NCBI RefSeq assembly: GCF_028623165.1
Contig: NZ_CP117768.1
Location: forward strand, 62,001-126,000
Direction of reading: 5' to 3'
From: Nostoc sp. UHCC 0926
GTDB lineage: Bacteria; Cyanobacteriota; Cyanobacteriia; Cyanobacteriales; Nostocaceae
DNA: 64,000 bases
The notes under the pieces are model-generated. The model was not told the origin of the DNA and ran no database searches. It saw only the letters and a list, made by a program, of their open reading frames with translations. Shown piece by piece: positions 55,264 through 64,000 of the stretch. The stretch's first letter is position 1; each line of letters begins with the position of its first letter. Both the position numbers and the translations under genes were made by a program.

Positions 55264-56325
55264 ATGAGTCGGCGGTTATTAGTTACGGGGGGTGCGGGGT
55301 TTATTGGGGCGAATTTTGTGCATCACTGGTGTCGAGTTTATCCAGACGATCGCGTGGTGGTGTTGGATGCTCTTACCTATGCGGGAAATCGTCTGAATTT
55401 GGCGCTGGTTGAGGGAGGAGAAAATTTTCGATTTGTCCAGGGGGATATTTGCGATCGCACCATTGTAGATCAGTTACTAGTATCTGAAAATATAGATACC
55501 ATCGCCCATTTTGCCGCTGAATCTCATGTTGATCGTTCAATTCTTGGGCCAGCGGCTTTTGTGCAAACTAATGTGGTGGGAACTTTCACACTGCTGGAAG
55601 CTTTTCGGCAACATTGGGAGGCAAAAGCACAGCCATCTGATTATCGTTTCCTGCACGTTTCTACGGATGAAGTCTACGGTAGTCTGGGCGCAGATGATGC
55701 GGCTTTTTGTGAAACTACACCCTACGCTCCCAATAGTCCCTATTCAGCCTCGAAAGCTGGTAGTGACCATTTAGTGCGTGCTTATTATCATACTTATAAA
55801 TTTCCAACCATTATCACAAATTGCTCTAATAATTACGGTCCTTATCAGTTTCCCGAAAAGCTGATTCCCCTGATGTGTATCAACACTTTAATTGGTAAGC
55901 CATTACCTGTTTATGGTGATGGTAAAAATGTGCGTGATTGGCTTTATGTAGGCGATCATTGTCTGGCTCTGGATGCGGTAATTAATCATGGTAAACCAGG
56001 GGAAACATATAATATTGGTGGCAACAATGAGGTAGAAAATCTCAACCTCGTGCAGCTTTTATGTCAGATGATGGATGAATTAGCACCTGATTTACCAATA
56101 CGTCCAGCAGAGCAATTGATTACTTTTGTCAAGGATAGACAGGGACATGACAGAAGATATGCAATTAATGCCAACAAAATTAAAACTCAGCTTGGTTGGA
56201 CACCTTCAGTAACGATTGTTGAGGGTTTACGTTTAACTGTTGAATGGTATCTCAATCATCGTGATTGGTGGGAACCTCTGCTGTCTGCGGAATATCAAGC
56301 CTACTATCGCAAAAATTATCTGTAG
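55264..56325 (+). CDS. rfbB: dTDP-glucose 4,6-dehydratase
   Basis: RfbB converts dTDP-glucose to dTDP-4-keto-6-deoxyglucose, a step to rhamnose and other sugars of surface polysaccharides. The 353-aa protein has the Rossmann motif GGAGFIG (residues 9-15), the catalytic YSASK (Tyr160, Lys164), and the STDEVYG block (about 133-139). RPYGP-type and RDWLYV motifs follow. rfbA, rfbC and rfbD are not next to it. The gap before it holds dispersed repeats. Confidence 0.95.
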   Translation: MSRRLLVTGGAGFIGANFVHHWCRVYPDDRVVVLDALTYAGNRLNLALVEGGENFRFVQGDICDRTIVDQLLVSENIDTIAHFAAESHVDRSILGPAAFVQTNVVGTFTLLEAFRQHWEAKAQPSDYRFLHVSTDEVYGSLGADDAAFCETTPYAPNSPYSASKAGSDHLVRAYYHTYKFPTIITNCSNNYGPYQFPEKLIPLMCINTLIGKPLPVYGDGKNVRDWLYVGDHCLALDAVINHGKPGETYNIGGNNEVENLNLVQLLCQMMDELAPDLPIRPAEQLITFVKDRQGHDRRYAINANKIKTQLGWTPSVTIVEGLRLTVEWYLNHRDWWEPLLSAEYQAYYRKNYL

Positions 56326-56546
56326 AATAATCTAAAATTGGGCTAACTCTAACGAGTAACGTCCTCAAATTTTTATGGGGAACTAATTCATCATAATGTA
56401 AGCGACCAAGAATTATGCTTGAATGTCTATTTTGATTTTGAGCAAATTCTTCAATCGCTTTCCGAGAAAAGGCTTTTTTACTACTGATTGATTAACAGGC
56501 ATTATGGATGGAGTTTGTGCGATCGCAGAACTTTTTAGTCTACTAA

Positions 56547-56592
56547 AAATGTTGAATTAAAATTTTGGCATCAAAATTTTAATTCAACATTT
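56547..56592. terminator. Perfect 21-bp inverted repeat between convergent genes
   Basis: The 21-base left arm (56547-56567, beginning AAATGTTGAATTAAAATTTT) is followed by GCAT and then by its exact complement (56572-56592). An AT-rich stem of this length with a 4-nt loop between rfbB (plus) and the 56667 gene (minus) could end transcription in both directions, or it may be a small repeat element. The rest of the 341-bp gap is AT-rich and empty. Confidence 0.6.
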
Positions 56593-56666
56593 GAGACAGT
56601 ACTGCTTGCTTTTTTTCAGAGCCAGTACCTTACACAGTCGTATTCGATATTGGGCATGATCACCTC

Positions 56667-57353
56667 TTATTTAGGGATAACGTAACCTGCAATACCTTCA
56701 AACACATACCCACTCTTACCACCACCTAGCTCACTAAAATTAGTAGTGTAGAAGTGGTCTCGACTTGCGGAGCTGTAATATCGATATACAGGAAGAGTAT
56801 CTGTAATAGGTCTAGGATAAACATAACCTACAATACCTTCAAACACATACCCATTCTTACCATTACTCAGTTCACTAAAATTAGTAGTGTAGAAGTGGTC
56901 TGTAGCTGCGGAGCTGTAATATCGATATAGAGGAACAGTTCCAACGTATTGTATTTTAGAAATATAGGCGGCAATTCCTTCTGAGATATATCCGCTACTA
57001 CCATTTCCTAGTTCAGCAAAATTAACCGTATAAAAGTGGTCAACAATTGATGGATTATAGTAACGGTAAAGTGGGTATGCCGTAACTACTGTACCATTGA
57101 TTCTTCGAGTAATAGAAGGAACCTGAGCAACTAGTAGATTTTCTGAGCTACTTTTGCCTTTGCTAATAGTTAACTGATTGCTGTTTTGGAGTTTAGAAGA
57201 ATTTGATGTCGCTAAAGCTAGATGGTCACTGTTTAAGTAGTTAACTGCACTAATACTTGCAATGCCAACAGCCAAACCACCAAAAGTTTTTAAGACTTTA
57301 CCCCAAGACCCATTACTAAACATTAGACATGTCCTTAGCTTGATATTAAACAA
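56667..57353 (-). CDS. Exported protein with three DUF5648-type repeats
   Basis: A 228-aa protein with an N-terminal signal segment (about 19-40) and three tandem repeats of about 48 aa, each with YRYY(N/S) ... DHFYT(V/T)NF.EL ... GY(I/V).EGI..Y(I/V). This is the DUF5648-type beta repeat found in secreted proteins with hydrolase or adhesion roles. The repeats start near residues 95, 140 and 187. The likely start may be the internal Met12. The function is unknown; the mature part may bind carbohydrate or wall components. Confidence 0.75.
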   Translation of the reverse strand: MFNIKLRTCLMFSNGSWGKVLKTFGGLAVGIASISAVNYLNSDHLALATSNSSKLQNSNQLTISKGKSSSENLLVAQVPSITRRINGTVVTAYPLYRYYNPSIVDHFYTVNFAELGNGSSGYISEGIAAYISKIQYVGTVPLYRYYSSAATDHFYTTNFSELSNGKNGYVFEGIVGYVYPRPITDTLPVYRYYSSASRDHFYTTNFSELGGGKSGYVFEGIAGYVIPK

Positions 57354-57421
57354 ATGTACTTTATCATACTAGTCTTAGTAAAACAAGAGAGCAGGAGCAA
57401 AGGCCTGTAATGCCTATCAAA

Positions 57422-57688
57422 TCAAGTTTTTTGGGAAACCACTAGATGAACTTGATACTTTGCTTCAAGGTTTGTCCAAAACTCAAAAGAAGTACCCAAG
57501 GCTTGGGAGAGTTCGATAGCTGTTTCAGGTGTAATTTGCTTGCTTCCCTGAATAATTTCATTGATGGTTTGAACTGGATGCCCCATAATTTCTGCTAAAT
57601 CTTTCTGTGTCCAGCCACGGGCTTCTATTTCTCGACTTAAAATTTTTCCTGGTGTTGGTATTCTTGCTGATACTAGCTTCTGGCTCAT
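57422..57688 (-). CDS. higA: HigA-family antitoxin (XRE helix-turn-helix)
   Basis: An 88-aa HigA-type protein; I chose ATG 57688 over the upstream frame start because the first 14 residues of the longer frame are not family-like. It has PTPGKILSREIEARGWTQKD and GHPVQTINEIIQGSKQITPE, the XRE helix-turn-helix and the HigA core. The partner HigB, normally just upstream, is not present; a truncated antitoxin-like ORF lies there instead. It is therefore an orphan antitoxin or transcription factor. Confidence 0.8.
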   Translation of the reverse strand: MSQKLVSARIPTPGKILSREIEARGWTQKDLAEIMGHPVQTINEIIQGSKQITPETAIELSQALGTSFEFWTNLEAKYQVHLVVSQKT

Positions 57689-57753
57689 ATTGCTGTCTCC
57701 TCTACTGACACTTTTTGCAACCCCCTTCATGTCATACCTGTTTGCTCTGCTAC

Positions 57754-57924
57754 CTATATAATTCCTTGTACACTGACAAAAACGCGCAAGGATGCCAACA
57801 ATGCGCCAGAGTCGTTGTTTTCTGAATATTTCTGAAAAATCTCGGTCAAATAATCGTCGATTTCTTCCGGGTGCTTAAGGAAGTACTCTTGTTCAAATTC
57901 ATCGAGTGTTCTAAATTTTCTCAC
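57754..57924 (-). pseudogene. 3'-truncated addiction-module antidote protein
   Basis: From GTG 57924 a 56-residue frame reads RKFRTLDEFEQEYFLKHPEE, DYLTEIFQKYSENND and SGALLASLRVFVSVQGI, then stops at TAG 57756-57754. This is the N-terminal half of helix-turn-helix antidote proteins whose next part should be the LAEETGLSRQGIQKAL recognition helix. It is cut at that point, 66 bases before the HigA start. Confidence 0.65.
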
Positions 57925-58037
57925 GGCTTAGGTACTCCTTTTTCAATAAATTATCTGGCTCACACAATTTTCTTAGATAATGACTATCCTTAAATAATAA
58001 GGAAATCAGATCAGCGTAAATTGCCAGCAGGTGTCAG

Positions 58038-59231
58038 ATGCTGCAAGCAGAACAGATATTACAAGATCGTTATCAAATCCAGCGTCAACTCGGCAACAAT
58101 GGAATTCGTCAAACTTGGCTAGCAAAGGATTTACAAGCCTCTGATGGCGAAAATTCTATCGTTGTGGTCAAACTTTTGGCCTTTGGCGGTACTGTACAGT
58201 GGGATGACCTGAAACTTTTTGAGAGGGAAGCACAAATTCTTAAACAGCTAAATCATCCCCGCATCCCTCGATATATAGATTATTTTTGTATCGACGATCG
58301 CACACTCTGGTTTGGCTTAATCCAAGAATATATTCCTGGTGAGTCGCTTAAGGAAAAACTTGCTCTTGGCAAAAGGTTTACTGAAAAGCGAGCTAGAAAA
58401 ATCGCCGATGAGATTTTAAATATTCTCATGTATCTACATGAGTTGAATCCAGGGGTGTTACATAGAGATATCAAACCGAGTAATTTAATCTGGGGTGAAG
58501 ATAATCGGATTTATTTAGTTGATTTTGGCGCAGTTCAGGATAAAGCGGCAAGAGAGGGCGTTACTTTTACTGTTGTGGGTACTTATGGTTATGCCCCAAT
58601 GGAACAATTTGGTGGTCGGGCGGTTCCAGCTTCAGACCTTTATGCACTGGGTGCAACTTTGATTCATTTGTTAACCGGGACTTCCCCCTCTGATTTACCC
58701 CAGCAGGATTTACGACTGCAATTTACAGACCGAGTTAACCTCAGTCCTAGTTTTGTCAGTTGGCTGCAAAAGTTGATAGAACCCGCTCCAGAACAACGAT
58801 TTACTAGTGCCAGCCAAGCCCTAAGTACTCTCAAATCTGGTTTAGCTGTCAAATCTGCAAATAAGAATCAGCTTTTACCGCTAAAAGAAATAATCAACAA
58901 TTCTGGGTGCGGGATAAATAATCACAATGAAACAGTCCCAGAGGAAATTCTTGGTTGGAACTGGGGCGCGTTTCTCATGCCTTGGTTGTGGATGTGGCCG
59001 AATCAAGTGTGGTATGGGCTATTCTGTTTTATACCCCAGATTTCGGGGTTGATGGCGATCGCACTCGGTGCCAAAGGCAATGAATGGGCTTGGAAAAGTA
59101 GACGGTGGAACAGTATTGAACAATTCAAAGCCCATCAAAGAGGCTGGGCGATCGCTGGTATACTAATTGGAGCGCCTATTAGTATTGTATTGTGGGTCGC
59201 AGCGATCGCTTTGCTCAAAGCTGCACTCTAA
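58038..59231 (+). CDS. Serine/threonine protein kinase with C-terminal membrane part
   Basis: A 397-aa bacterial Hanks-type kinase. The ATP-binding Lys is K45 (VVVKLL), the catalytic loop HRDIKPSN begins at H142, and DFG is at 162-164. Its GxGxxG loop is weak (LGNNGIRQTW), as in many cyanobacterial kinases. The C-terminal 95 residues (about 303-397) are hydrophobic with WMWPNQVWYGLFCFIPQISG and IAGILIGAPISIVLWVAAIA, giving a membrane anchor. The substrate is unknown. Confidence 0.9.
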   Translation: MLQAEQILQDRYQIQRQLGNNGIRQTWLAKDLQASDGENSIVVVKLLAFGGTVQWDDLKLFEREAQILKQLNHPRIPRYIDYFCIDDRTLWFGLIQEYIPGESLKEKLALGKRFTEKRARKIADEILNILMYLHELNPGVLHRDIKPSNLIWGEDNRIYLVDFGAVQDKAAREGVTFTVVGTYGYAPMEQFGGRAVPASDLYALGATLIHLLTGTSPSDLPQQDLRLQFTDRVNLSPSFVSWLQKLIEPAPEQRFTSASQALSTLKSGLAVKSANKNQLLPLKEIINNSGCGINNHNETVPEEILGWNWGAFLMPWLWMWPNQVWYGLFCFIPQISGLMAIALGAKGNEWAWKSRRWNSIEQFKAHQRGWAIAGILIGAPISIVLWVAAIALLKAAL

Positions 59232-59415
59232 TTTAGGAGTCAGGAGAAAGTACTTATTCTCCCCCCTGCCGCCTTTTGCCTCGAAAAGAAGTCTCTGACT
59301 GGGAATGCCTGAGTCCAAGCTCTGCAATGAAAGAGCATTTCCAGGTCGAACCTGGAAACGAGGTTTCAAAGAGATTTTCGCTTAAGTTGATCCCAATGAC
59401 AGTTGTGCGCTCCTA

Positions 59416-60081
59416 TCAACTCACTTGCGATTCAACTACGCCCACGGGACAAGATACGTTTGTCCCTCCTAAACCACAATATCCGTTGGGATTTTTAGCA
59501 AGGTATTGCTGATGGTAAGCTTCTGCGTAGTAGAATTCAGGTGCATCCAGGATTTCTGTAGTAATCTTGCCATAACCTGCACCGTTGAGAGCTTGCTGAT
59601 AAGCTTCCCGCGATGCTTCTGCTTGCTGCTTTTGACTTTCTGAATATACATAAATTCCCGAACGATACTGAGTGCCAGCATCATTACCTTGGCGCATCCC
59701 TTGGGTAGGATTGTGGCTTTCCCAGAATACTTTGAGCAGTTCAGAATAACTAATCACTTTGGGATCAAACACAACCAACACCACTTCATTGTGACCAGTT
59801 CGCCCACTACATACCTCTTCATAGGTGGGGTTGGGTGTTAACCCAGCAGCGTAACCCGCTGCGGTGGTGTAAACTCCTTTAAGTTGCCAGAATTTACGTT
59901 CTGCACCCCAAAAACAACCCAAGCCAAAGATTGCTTTCTCTAATCCATCGGGATAAGGAGGTTTGAGGGGATTTTTGTTGACATAATGAGCAGCGGGTAC
60001 TGACATAGACTGTGCCCTTCCTGACAAAGCTTCCTCAGGCGTGGGCATAACTTGCTTTTTGCCAAATCCAAATAACGCCAT
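59416..60081 (-). CDS. msrA: Peptide methionine sulfoxide reductase MsrA
   Basis: MsrA reduces the S form of methionine sulfoxide in proteins, a repair function after oxidation. The 221-aa protein has the GCFWGAE active-site motif (Cys56), the substrate part [20 protein letters not shown] and GHNEVV, and late Cys residues (YCGLGG, VSCPVGV) for resolution by thioredoxin. The N-terminal extension of about 45 residues before the catalytic domain is usual in cyanobacteria. Confidence 0.95.
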   Translation of the reverse strand: MALFGFGKKQVMPTPEEALSGRAQSMSVPAAHYVNKNPLKPPYPDGLEKAIFGLGCFWGAERKFWQLKGVYTTAAGYAAGLTPNPTYEEVCSGRTGHNEVVLVVFDPKVISYSELLKVFWESHNPTQGMRQGNDAGTQYRSGIYVYSESQKQQAEASREAYQQALNGAGYGKITTEILDAPEFYYAEAYHQQYLAKNPNGYCGLGGTNVSCPVGVVESQVS

Positions 60082-60249
60082 TGATTTTGACTCTGATATA
60101 CATCTTTACCTTATTTACTATTGTAAAGATTCTAGCGATCGCTTGGGGTATTCTCAAAGTCCTGACTGGATTGTCTTGACCCTTACAGATGCGTCTGGGT
60201 GTTTGTTTCACTAGTTAATGCTATATCAAGGGTAACTTGGCGTCACAAG

Positions 60250-60729
60250 ATGGATAAAATACCGAAAATTGACCGTCAAAGGGAGCATCAAGCCAACGAA
60301 CGCACCTTTCTTGCTTGGCTACGCACTTCTATTGCATTGATTGGCTTTGGTTTTGCTATTGCACGATTTGGCATATTTTTGCGCCAGCTTAATATTGCTC
60401 TTACTCAACAAGAACCTCCGGTAAATCCATTATCCAACTCAGAAAATTTGGGTCTGGCTTTGGTAATTTTTGGAATTTTGATTATTGCGTTAGCCGCGTG
60501 GCGATACAACCAAGTTTTCTGGCAAATTGAGCGAGGGGATTATAGACCAAATAGGTTAATGGTTTGGATCATGACTGGAGTAGTAATTATTTTGGGGTTT
60601 CTCAGTATTCCTTTGCTTTTAAGGCGTGATCAAGTCCCTTTTCGTTCTCCTGTTCCAATTCAACCACAGTCCCGAAAGTTGCAAAGATCAACCCTAAATC
60701 TCAATGTTAAAAAGGGGACACTCAATTAA
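60250..60729 (+). CDS. DUF202 (YidH-type) membrane protein
   Basis: A 159-aa protein from ATG 60250; the longer frame start at 60199 was not used. The signature RTFLAWLRTSIALIGFGFAI at residues about 16-35 is that of DUF202 proteins. Three hydrophobic helices follow (about 25-45, 70-90, 104-124). The C-terminal tail is basic (RSPVPIQPQSRKLQRS). Function unknown. It converges with the 744-aa gene, overlapping by 8 bases. Confidence 0.82.
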   Translation: MDKIPKIDRQREHQANERTFLAWLRTSIALIGFGFAIARFGIFLRQLNIALTQQEPPVNPLSNSENLGLALVIFGILIIALAAWRYNQVFWQIERGDYRPNRLMVWIMTGVVIILGFLSIPLLLRRDQVPFRSPVPIQPQSRKLQRSTLNLNVKKGTLN

Positions 60730-62956
60730 CAGTAGCCTCAGAAATAACCGTTACACAAGCATTTACTAAGGGTAACAGCGGCCCTAGTTGCTCTTGTCCA
60801 TTTACGGCTAAATCGCTATGACACAAATAAACTCTCTCGGATACACGAGATAGTAAATCTGCCAAAATCCTTCGCAGTCGTTGTTCTTCTGCCAATTTCT
60901 CGTCTTCTGCTGTCCAAGGTTCGCCTAACCTGTCTCGCAGGAAAAACGGCGCACCAAATAAAGTCGCCGCCCCACCTTTTGCCCACAGGGGTGAACCAGC
61001 ATCAAGCCAAAAATGCCAGCGGTGCGATCGCCTACTAGATCGATATTGAAATATAGTTGCTAAGGTGACAGCCCTTCTGGCTCCACCGATGGGGCGTACA
61101 GGGTAAGGGTTGGCGGTAATTGTACCACGTCGCAGTAGTTGAATAAATTCGATAATAGTTGTGTGAGGCGTTGTCTCATCTGGGGCAATTTGCCGTAATC
61201 TGGTGTCAATTTCCCAGTAGTGTTGGGCGGTTTCTAATAATTCCCGTAATGCTGCTAGTTGTTCGTAGGGGAGATTGCTACCATTCCACAAAAAACGCTG
61301 AATTGCCCTATCTAAGAGGGAAATGGGACTGGGAATTAAACGCAGTTCTTGTTGCGATCGCTGCTGTTCTAACCACTGTAATATCTCATTATAAGCTGTA
61401 GTAGCCGCATAGCCGATTCTATCCCAGCGCTCGAAGGTTGACACTGGTAGCAAGTTGGGGCGATCAGGATGTGGTACAAAGCAGTAATCTGCAATTAAAC
61501 CAGCCCGTACCGGGTCAATATCAGTAGAGACGCGATTAATCGCGTCTGTTAGGAGTGAAGAGTTTTCTGGTGCTTGTTGTTTCCTGCTCAATACAACCAG
61601 CATCTCTGCCACAGCATCCCGATCTACCAGGCGTCCCAAGCCGGGATAAACTAGTGCCAGCATAGTGAGTAAGGCGCGAATGACGGGTGAACTAACTAAG
61701 GGACGTTGGTCATTCAGCGATTCTACTTGGATGTTTTGCTTGATCAGGATTTCTACTAGAGTATAACGAGCGATCGCATCTAAACCTGGTGCAATAATTG
61801 CCACTTGTTCTGCTTGCACTTGCTGAGATTGGATGGTATTAGCAATTACCTCTGCTGTTTGCCGCAATAATTGGGCGCGGGAGGTGGTTTGAATTGAATG
61901 CACCATTTTTGGTAAACTCAACAGTACCATCGGTTCTGTGACTAATTCCACCATCTGTTTAGTCAGTTCCTCTCCAAGGGACTCTGAAGGCGGCCCGGTT
62001 AAGATTTCTACTCGACAACGCTCTGCTAACCCTTCTAGATAGTTGGGATCTGCTCCCAATCCCAATCGCACTGCGCCATCGGGATTGTAGCTAAACGCCC
62101 CGACTGCACCTTGATCCAACAGCAATTCAAACAAAAGACGCGCTACGCTAGGATAATCATCTACATCATCCGCCAGTACCGCCTGATAGCGTTTAGTTAG
62201 ATGCTGCTGGTAATTGCGATCGCTTAACAAATATTGACTATAAAGTTCGGTAATAATCCCATAACTTAGTAACCCCCTCTCTAAACACCAGTTACGCCAA
62301 TCTAGGAGCAAAGAGGCTAGAAATTCCGGCTGTAAAGTTGTAGTATTATCCCCCAGACCCCTTGCCAAAATCTGGGCAATATCTTCACAACGTACACCAC
62401 TGTAAGCTGCTAATTGCAATAAGTCTAGAATGCGACGCACCAATCGAGACTCATTCACTCCCGCAATCCGTAAAATTTCTTCGTCTAATTGGGGACGCCA
62501 GAGTTTGGTTGCTAACTCTTGTTCGGTTTCTGGTCGCAATCTTACCGGAAACTGTGCCTTCAGGCTCAACGAGTTAATTAGCAACGGCCAAAATAAAATA
62601 ACTTCATCCTGGAAAAAACCTAGCGGTGTCTTGGCACGAACCGGATATTTTCCCAAGGTAGATGTAACAATTATATCTCCCAATTCTCGACGATTATCAT
62701 CATTGGCAGCTAAGACTAAAACTCCTGGCTCTGTTTGTTTAAGATATAAAAATTCAGGGATGCGTTCGCCCTTGGCGTTGGCGTTGGCGAAGCCTCTCGT
62801 AGAGAAGCCATCGCCTTTTTTTCGTCCTGGCTTTTTAGTATAAAATGATTCAGTAAGCTGTTTTTCAGGTTGTACCCAACTACAAAATTGCTCTACCAAA
62901 CGAGCCGTCTTACCACTGCGGCTAGTGCCAACAATCCAAACCGAATGAGAAACCAC
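60722..62956 (-). CDS. RecB/UvrD-like helicase-family protein
   Basis: A 744-aa cyanobacterial protein of the UvrD/RecB helicase family. Walker A-like GTSRSGKT is at residues 10-17. It has a VLVLAANDDNRREL region, YQAVLADDVDDYPSVARLLF (helicase motif II-like, DDVDD), and LLSLPKMVH ... QAEQVAIIAPG and VNACVTVISEAT at the end. The DNA unwinding motifs are less canonical than in UvrD, so the activity is uncertain. Its residues TDAINRVST come from a 20-bp palindrome inserted in frame (61528-61547). Confidence 0.75.
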   Translation of the reverse strand: MVSHSVWIVGTSRSGKTARLVEQFCSWVQPEKQLTESFYTKKPGRKKGDGFSTRGFANANAKGERIPEFLYLKQTEPGVLVLAANDDNRRELGDIIVTSTLGKYPVRAKTPLGFFQDEVILFWPLLINSLSLKAQFPVRLRPETEQELATKLWRPQLDEEILRIAGVNESRLVRRILDLLQLAAYSGVRCEDIAQILARGLGDNTTTLQPEFLASLLLDWRNWCLERGLLSYGIITELYSQYLLSDRNYQQHLTKRYQAVLADDVDDYPSVARLLFELLLDQGAVGAFSYNPDGAVRLGLGADPNYLEGLAERCRVEILTGPPSESLGEELTKQMVELVTEPMVLLSLPKMVHSIQTTSRAQLLRQTAEVIANTIQSQQVQAEQVAIIAPGLDAIARYTLVEILIKQNIQVESLNDQRPLVSSPVIRALLTMLALVYPGLGRLVDRDAVAEMLVVLSRKQQAPENSSLLTDAINRVSTDIDPVRAGLIADYCFVPHPDRPNLLPVSTFERWDRIGYAATTAYNEILQWLEQQRSQQELRLIPSPISLLDRAIQRFLWNGSNLPYEQLAALRELLETAQHYWEIDTRLRQIAPDETTPHTTIIEFIQLLRRGTITANPYPVRPIGGARRAVTLATIFQYRSSRRSHRWHFWLDAGSPLWAKGGAATLFGAPFFLRDRLGEPWTAEDEKLAEEQRLRRILADLLSRVSERVYLCHSDLAVNGQEQLGPLLPLVNACVTVISEATVN
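61528..61547. repeat. AGACGCGATTAATCGCGTCT palindrome inside the helicase-like gene
   Basis: A perfect 20-bp palindrome. It is read in the minus-strand gene as part of LLTDAINRVST. The same palindrome occurs twice in the RnfD-like gene at 47609 and 47648 (one change), also as DAIN(R/H)VS. In each case the reading frame is kept. Confidence 0.85.
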
Positions 62957-63043
62957 AAACTTTCTCCTTGTAGATTTGCTAGTATACCTCGTGCGTTAAC
63001 TTAAGGTTAAGAATCACCAAATAATGCTGGATGATTGTCTGCA

Positions 63044-64000
63044 ATGAAAAACTCTGTTTTTAGCCAAAAAATCTATTCCTTCTTACTTGCTGCTTATCAA
63101 CGGTACTTACAAACTCCTGAACGTTCTTTACATGAAGCTTACGATGCAGCATTAAAGATTCAGGAAATAGAAAACAAGCATTTCAATGGTAATAAAATAG
63201 ACACTGACTCAGCCATGTACAGTAACAGTGTGATGGATTATTTTGAGTCAGACCTCAAGAAGCTATTAAAAATTGTCAGAATGCGGCTGACGGAGTTTAG
63301 AGCAAGCCGTTGGTTTCTAAATGAAGAAAATCAAAAAGCTGCTCAAAAAGCAGGTATAGAGCATCCAAGTCCTTCTTTGATTTTGGAAAAGCTAAACTTT
63401 ATCGATCAAGTTATATCCAAATACACAACAAATTCTGATCAAATAACTTCTAAAGCTTTAGTAGTCAAACCTGCAAATCTACCAGTTAACTCTGTAATAT
63501 CGGACAACAAGTCGTTGCTCGTCAATACTCCGACGTTACCACCCAAAATACCAACTCAAGACTCGCATCAAAAACCAAAACTGCGTAAAGTCGATACAAC
63601 AGGCGTTTTACCGCGCTCTATTTTAAGTACTATCACTCGTCTGCAAGTTGAATTAGATCCTAATTCTGAAAAAGAAGTAATTCAGAGTTTTCGTCAGGCT
63701 CAAAGAAGAACAATAATATCTATCAGATTTATTTTACTATTAATTATCGTACCACTTTTGACGCATCAGATAGCAAAAGCTTTCGTAGTCGGCCCATCTG
63801 TTGAGCGGTTTAGAAGCAGTGAGCAAATGCAGATATTCCTCAATTCAGAAATGGAAGAGGAAGCACTTGCAGAATTACAAAGATTTGAAGAAAAGCTCAA
63901 GTTTGAAAATTTCATTAGAAATGCCCCTCCACTGTCGTCTGAACAGATAGAAATTGAAATGACACATAAGGCTGTAGAGCTTGCTGAAGAATTTCGTCAC
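63044..64000 (+). CDS. pxcA: Proton extrusion protein PxcA (CemA family), 5' part
   Basis: PxcA (PcxA, CotA) is needed for light-driven proton extrusion and CO2 uptake and is the bacterial relative of plastid CemA. The window holds 319 codons and runs out at the edge. The N-terminal domain (about 1-230) begins NSVFSQKIYSFLLAAYQRYL and includes YSNSVMDYFESDLKKLLKI. The first membrane helix (IISIRFILLLIIVPLLTHQI, about 226-246) marks the start of the CemA core, followed by a coiled coil. The start ATG is preceded by a gap of 87 bp from the helicase gene. Confidence 0.88.
   Translation, partial: MKNSVFSQKIYSFLLAAYQRYLQTPERSLHEAYDAALKIQEIENKHFNGNKIDTDSAMYSNSVMDYFESDLKKLLKIVRMRLTEFRASRWFLNEENQKAAQKAGIEHPSPSLILEKLNFIDQVISKYTTNSDQITSKALVVKPANLPVNSVISDNKSLLVNTPTLPPKIPTQDSHQKPKLRKVDTTGVLPRSILSTITRLQVELDPNSEKEVIQSFRQAQRRTIISIRFILLLIIVPLLTHQIAKAFVVGPSVERFRSSEQMQIFLNSEMEEEALAELQRFEEKLKFENFIRNAPPLSSEQIEIEMTHKAVELAEEFRH

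Noticed and set aside
1..64000. tRNA, rRNA, tmRNA or known riboswitches
   Set aside because: I saw no T-loop or anticodon arm patterns, rRNA blocks or conserved riboswitch cores on a reading by eye; a covariance-model scan would be decisive.

Overview
The window comes from a filamentous, probably heterocystous cyanobacterium of the Nostoc/Anabaena group. The evidence is the very frequent HIP1 octamer GCGATCGC, genes tied to oxygenic phototrophs (Mg-protoporphyrin methyltransferase ChlM, a PedR-like LuxR regulator, a PxcA/CemA protein, a Ycf46-type AAA ATPase, DUF6391 and DUF6006 proteins), a large NB-ARC/TPR protein, and many short palindromic and MITE-like repeats between genes. No rRNA, tRNA, CRISPR array or complete insertion sequence was found.

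Layout. 1-3.6 kb holds the housekeeping cluster rpmH (3' end only), rnpA, a PH-domain membrane protein, yidC, jag and a DUF177 gene: ribosome, RNase P and membrane-protein insertion. An AT-rich OLD-family ATPase/nuclease gene (3.8-5.7 kb) stands between this cluster and the Ycf46-like ATPase. 7.7-14.8 kb holds an SH3 lipoprotein-like protein, an MHYT-sensor histidine kinase, a peptidoglycan-binding/SPOR protein and SbcC. 14.8-22 kb is accessory: a 21-bp tandem array, a STAND (NB-ARC/TPR) protein with an N-terminal partner ORF in another frame, and a run of toxin-antitoxin genes and remnants. 22-32.5 kb mixes metabolism (chlM, egtC, egtD, glpK, argC) with repeats and decayed genes, including a CdiA-type toxin/SitI3-type immunity relic. 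32.7-39.8 kb holds a two-gene operon of unknown function (985 + 247 aa), a phosphatase/methyltransferase pair and a HEPN-like protein. 40-49 kb holds an aspartic protease, secA, a diheme cytochrome, a sigma factor, a frameshifted DUF2330 gene and an RnfD/NqrB-like membrane protein. 48.9-64 kb holds a polysaccharide deacetylase, a HIRAN protein, a PfkB sugar kinase, pedR, DUF6391, a glycosyltransferase, rfbB, orphan antitoxins, a Ser/Thr kinase, msrA, DUF202, a RecB-like helicase-family protein and the 5' part of pxcA.

The most striking signal is at 17130-17195, between the 142-aa ORF and the STAND ORF. The two frames overlap by seven bases, and those seven bases are the heptamer C CCA AAG in the correct phase for a -1 slip. 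An internal AGGAGG lies 8 nt upstream and a 14-bp stem-loop begins 3 nt downstream. This is the dnaX-type layout for programmed -1 frameshifting, and it would make a single 1205-aa effector/NB-ARC/TPR protein. The second theme is gene decay and small mobile DNA: a MITE family with TAGGACTTACGCA ends and 5-bp target duplications, one copy of which splits a RelE-type toxin relic; a separate 205-bp MITE; and at least seven gene remnants. Functions are inferred from sequence motifs read by eye; no database search was possible.
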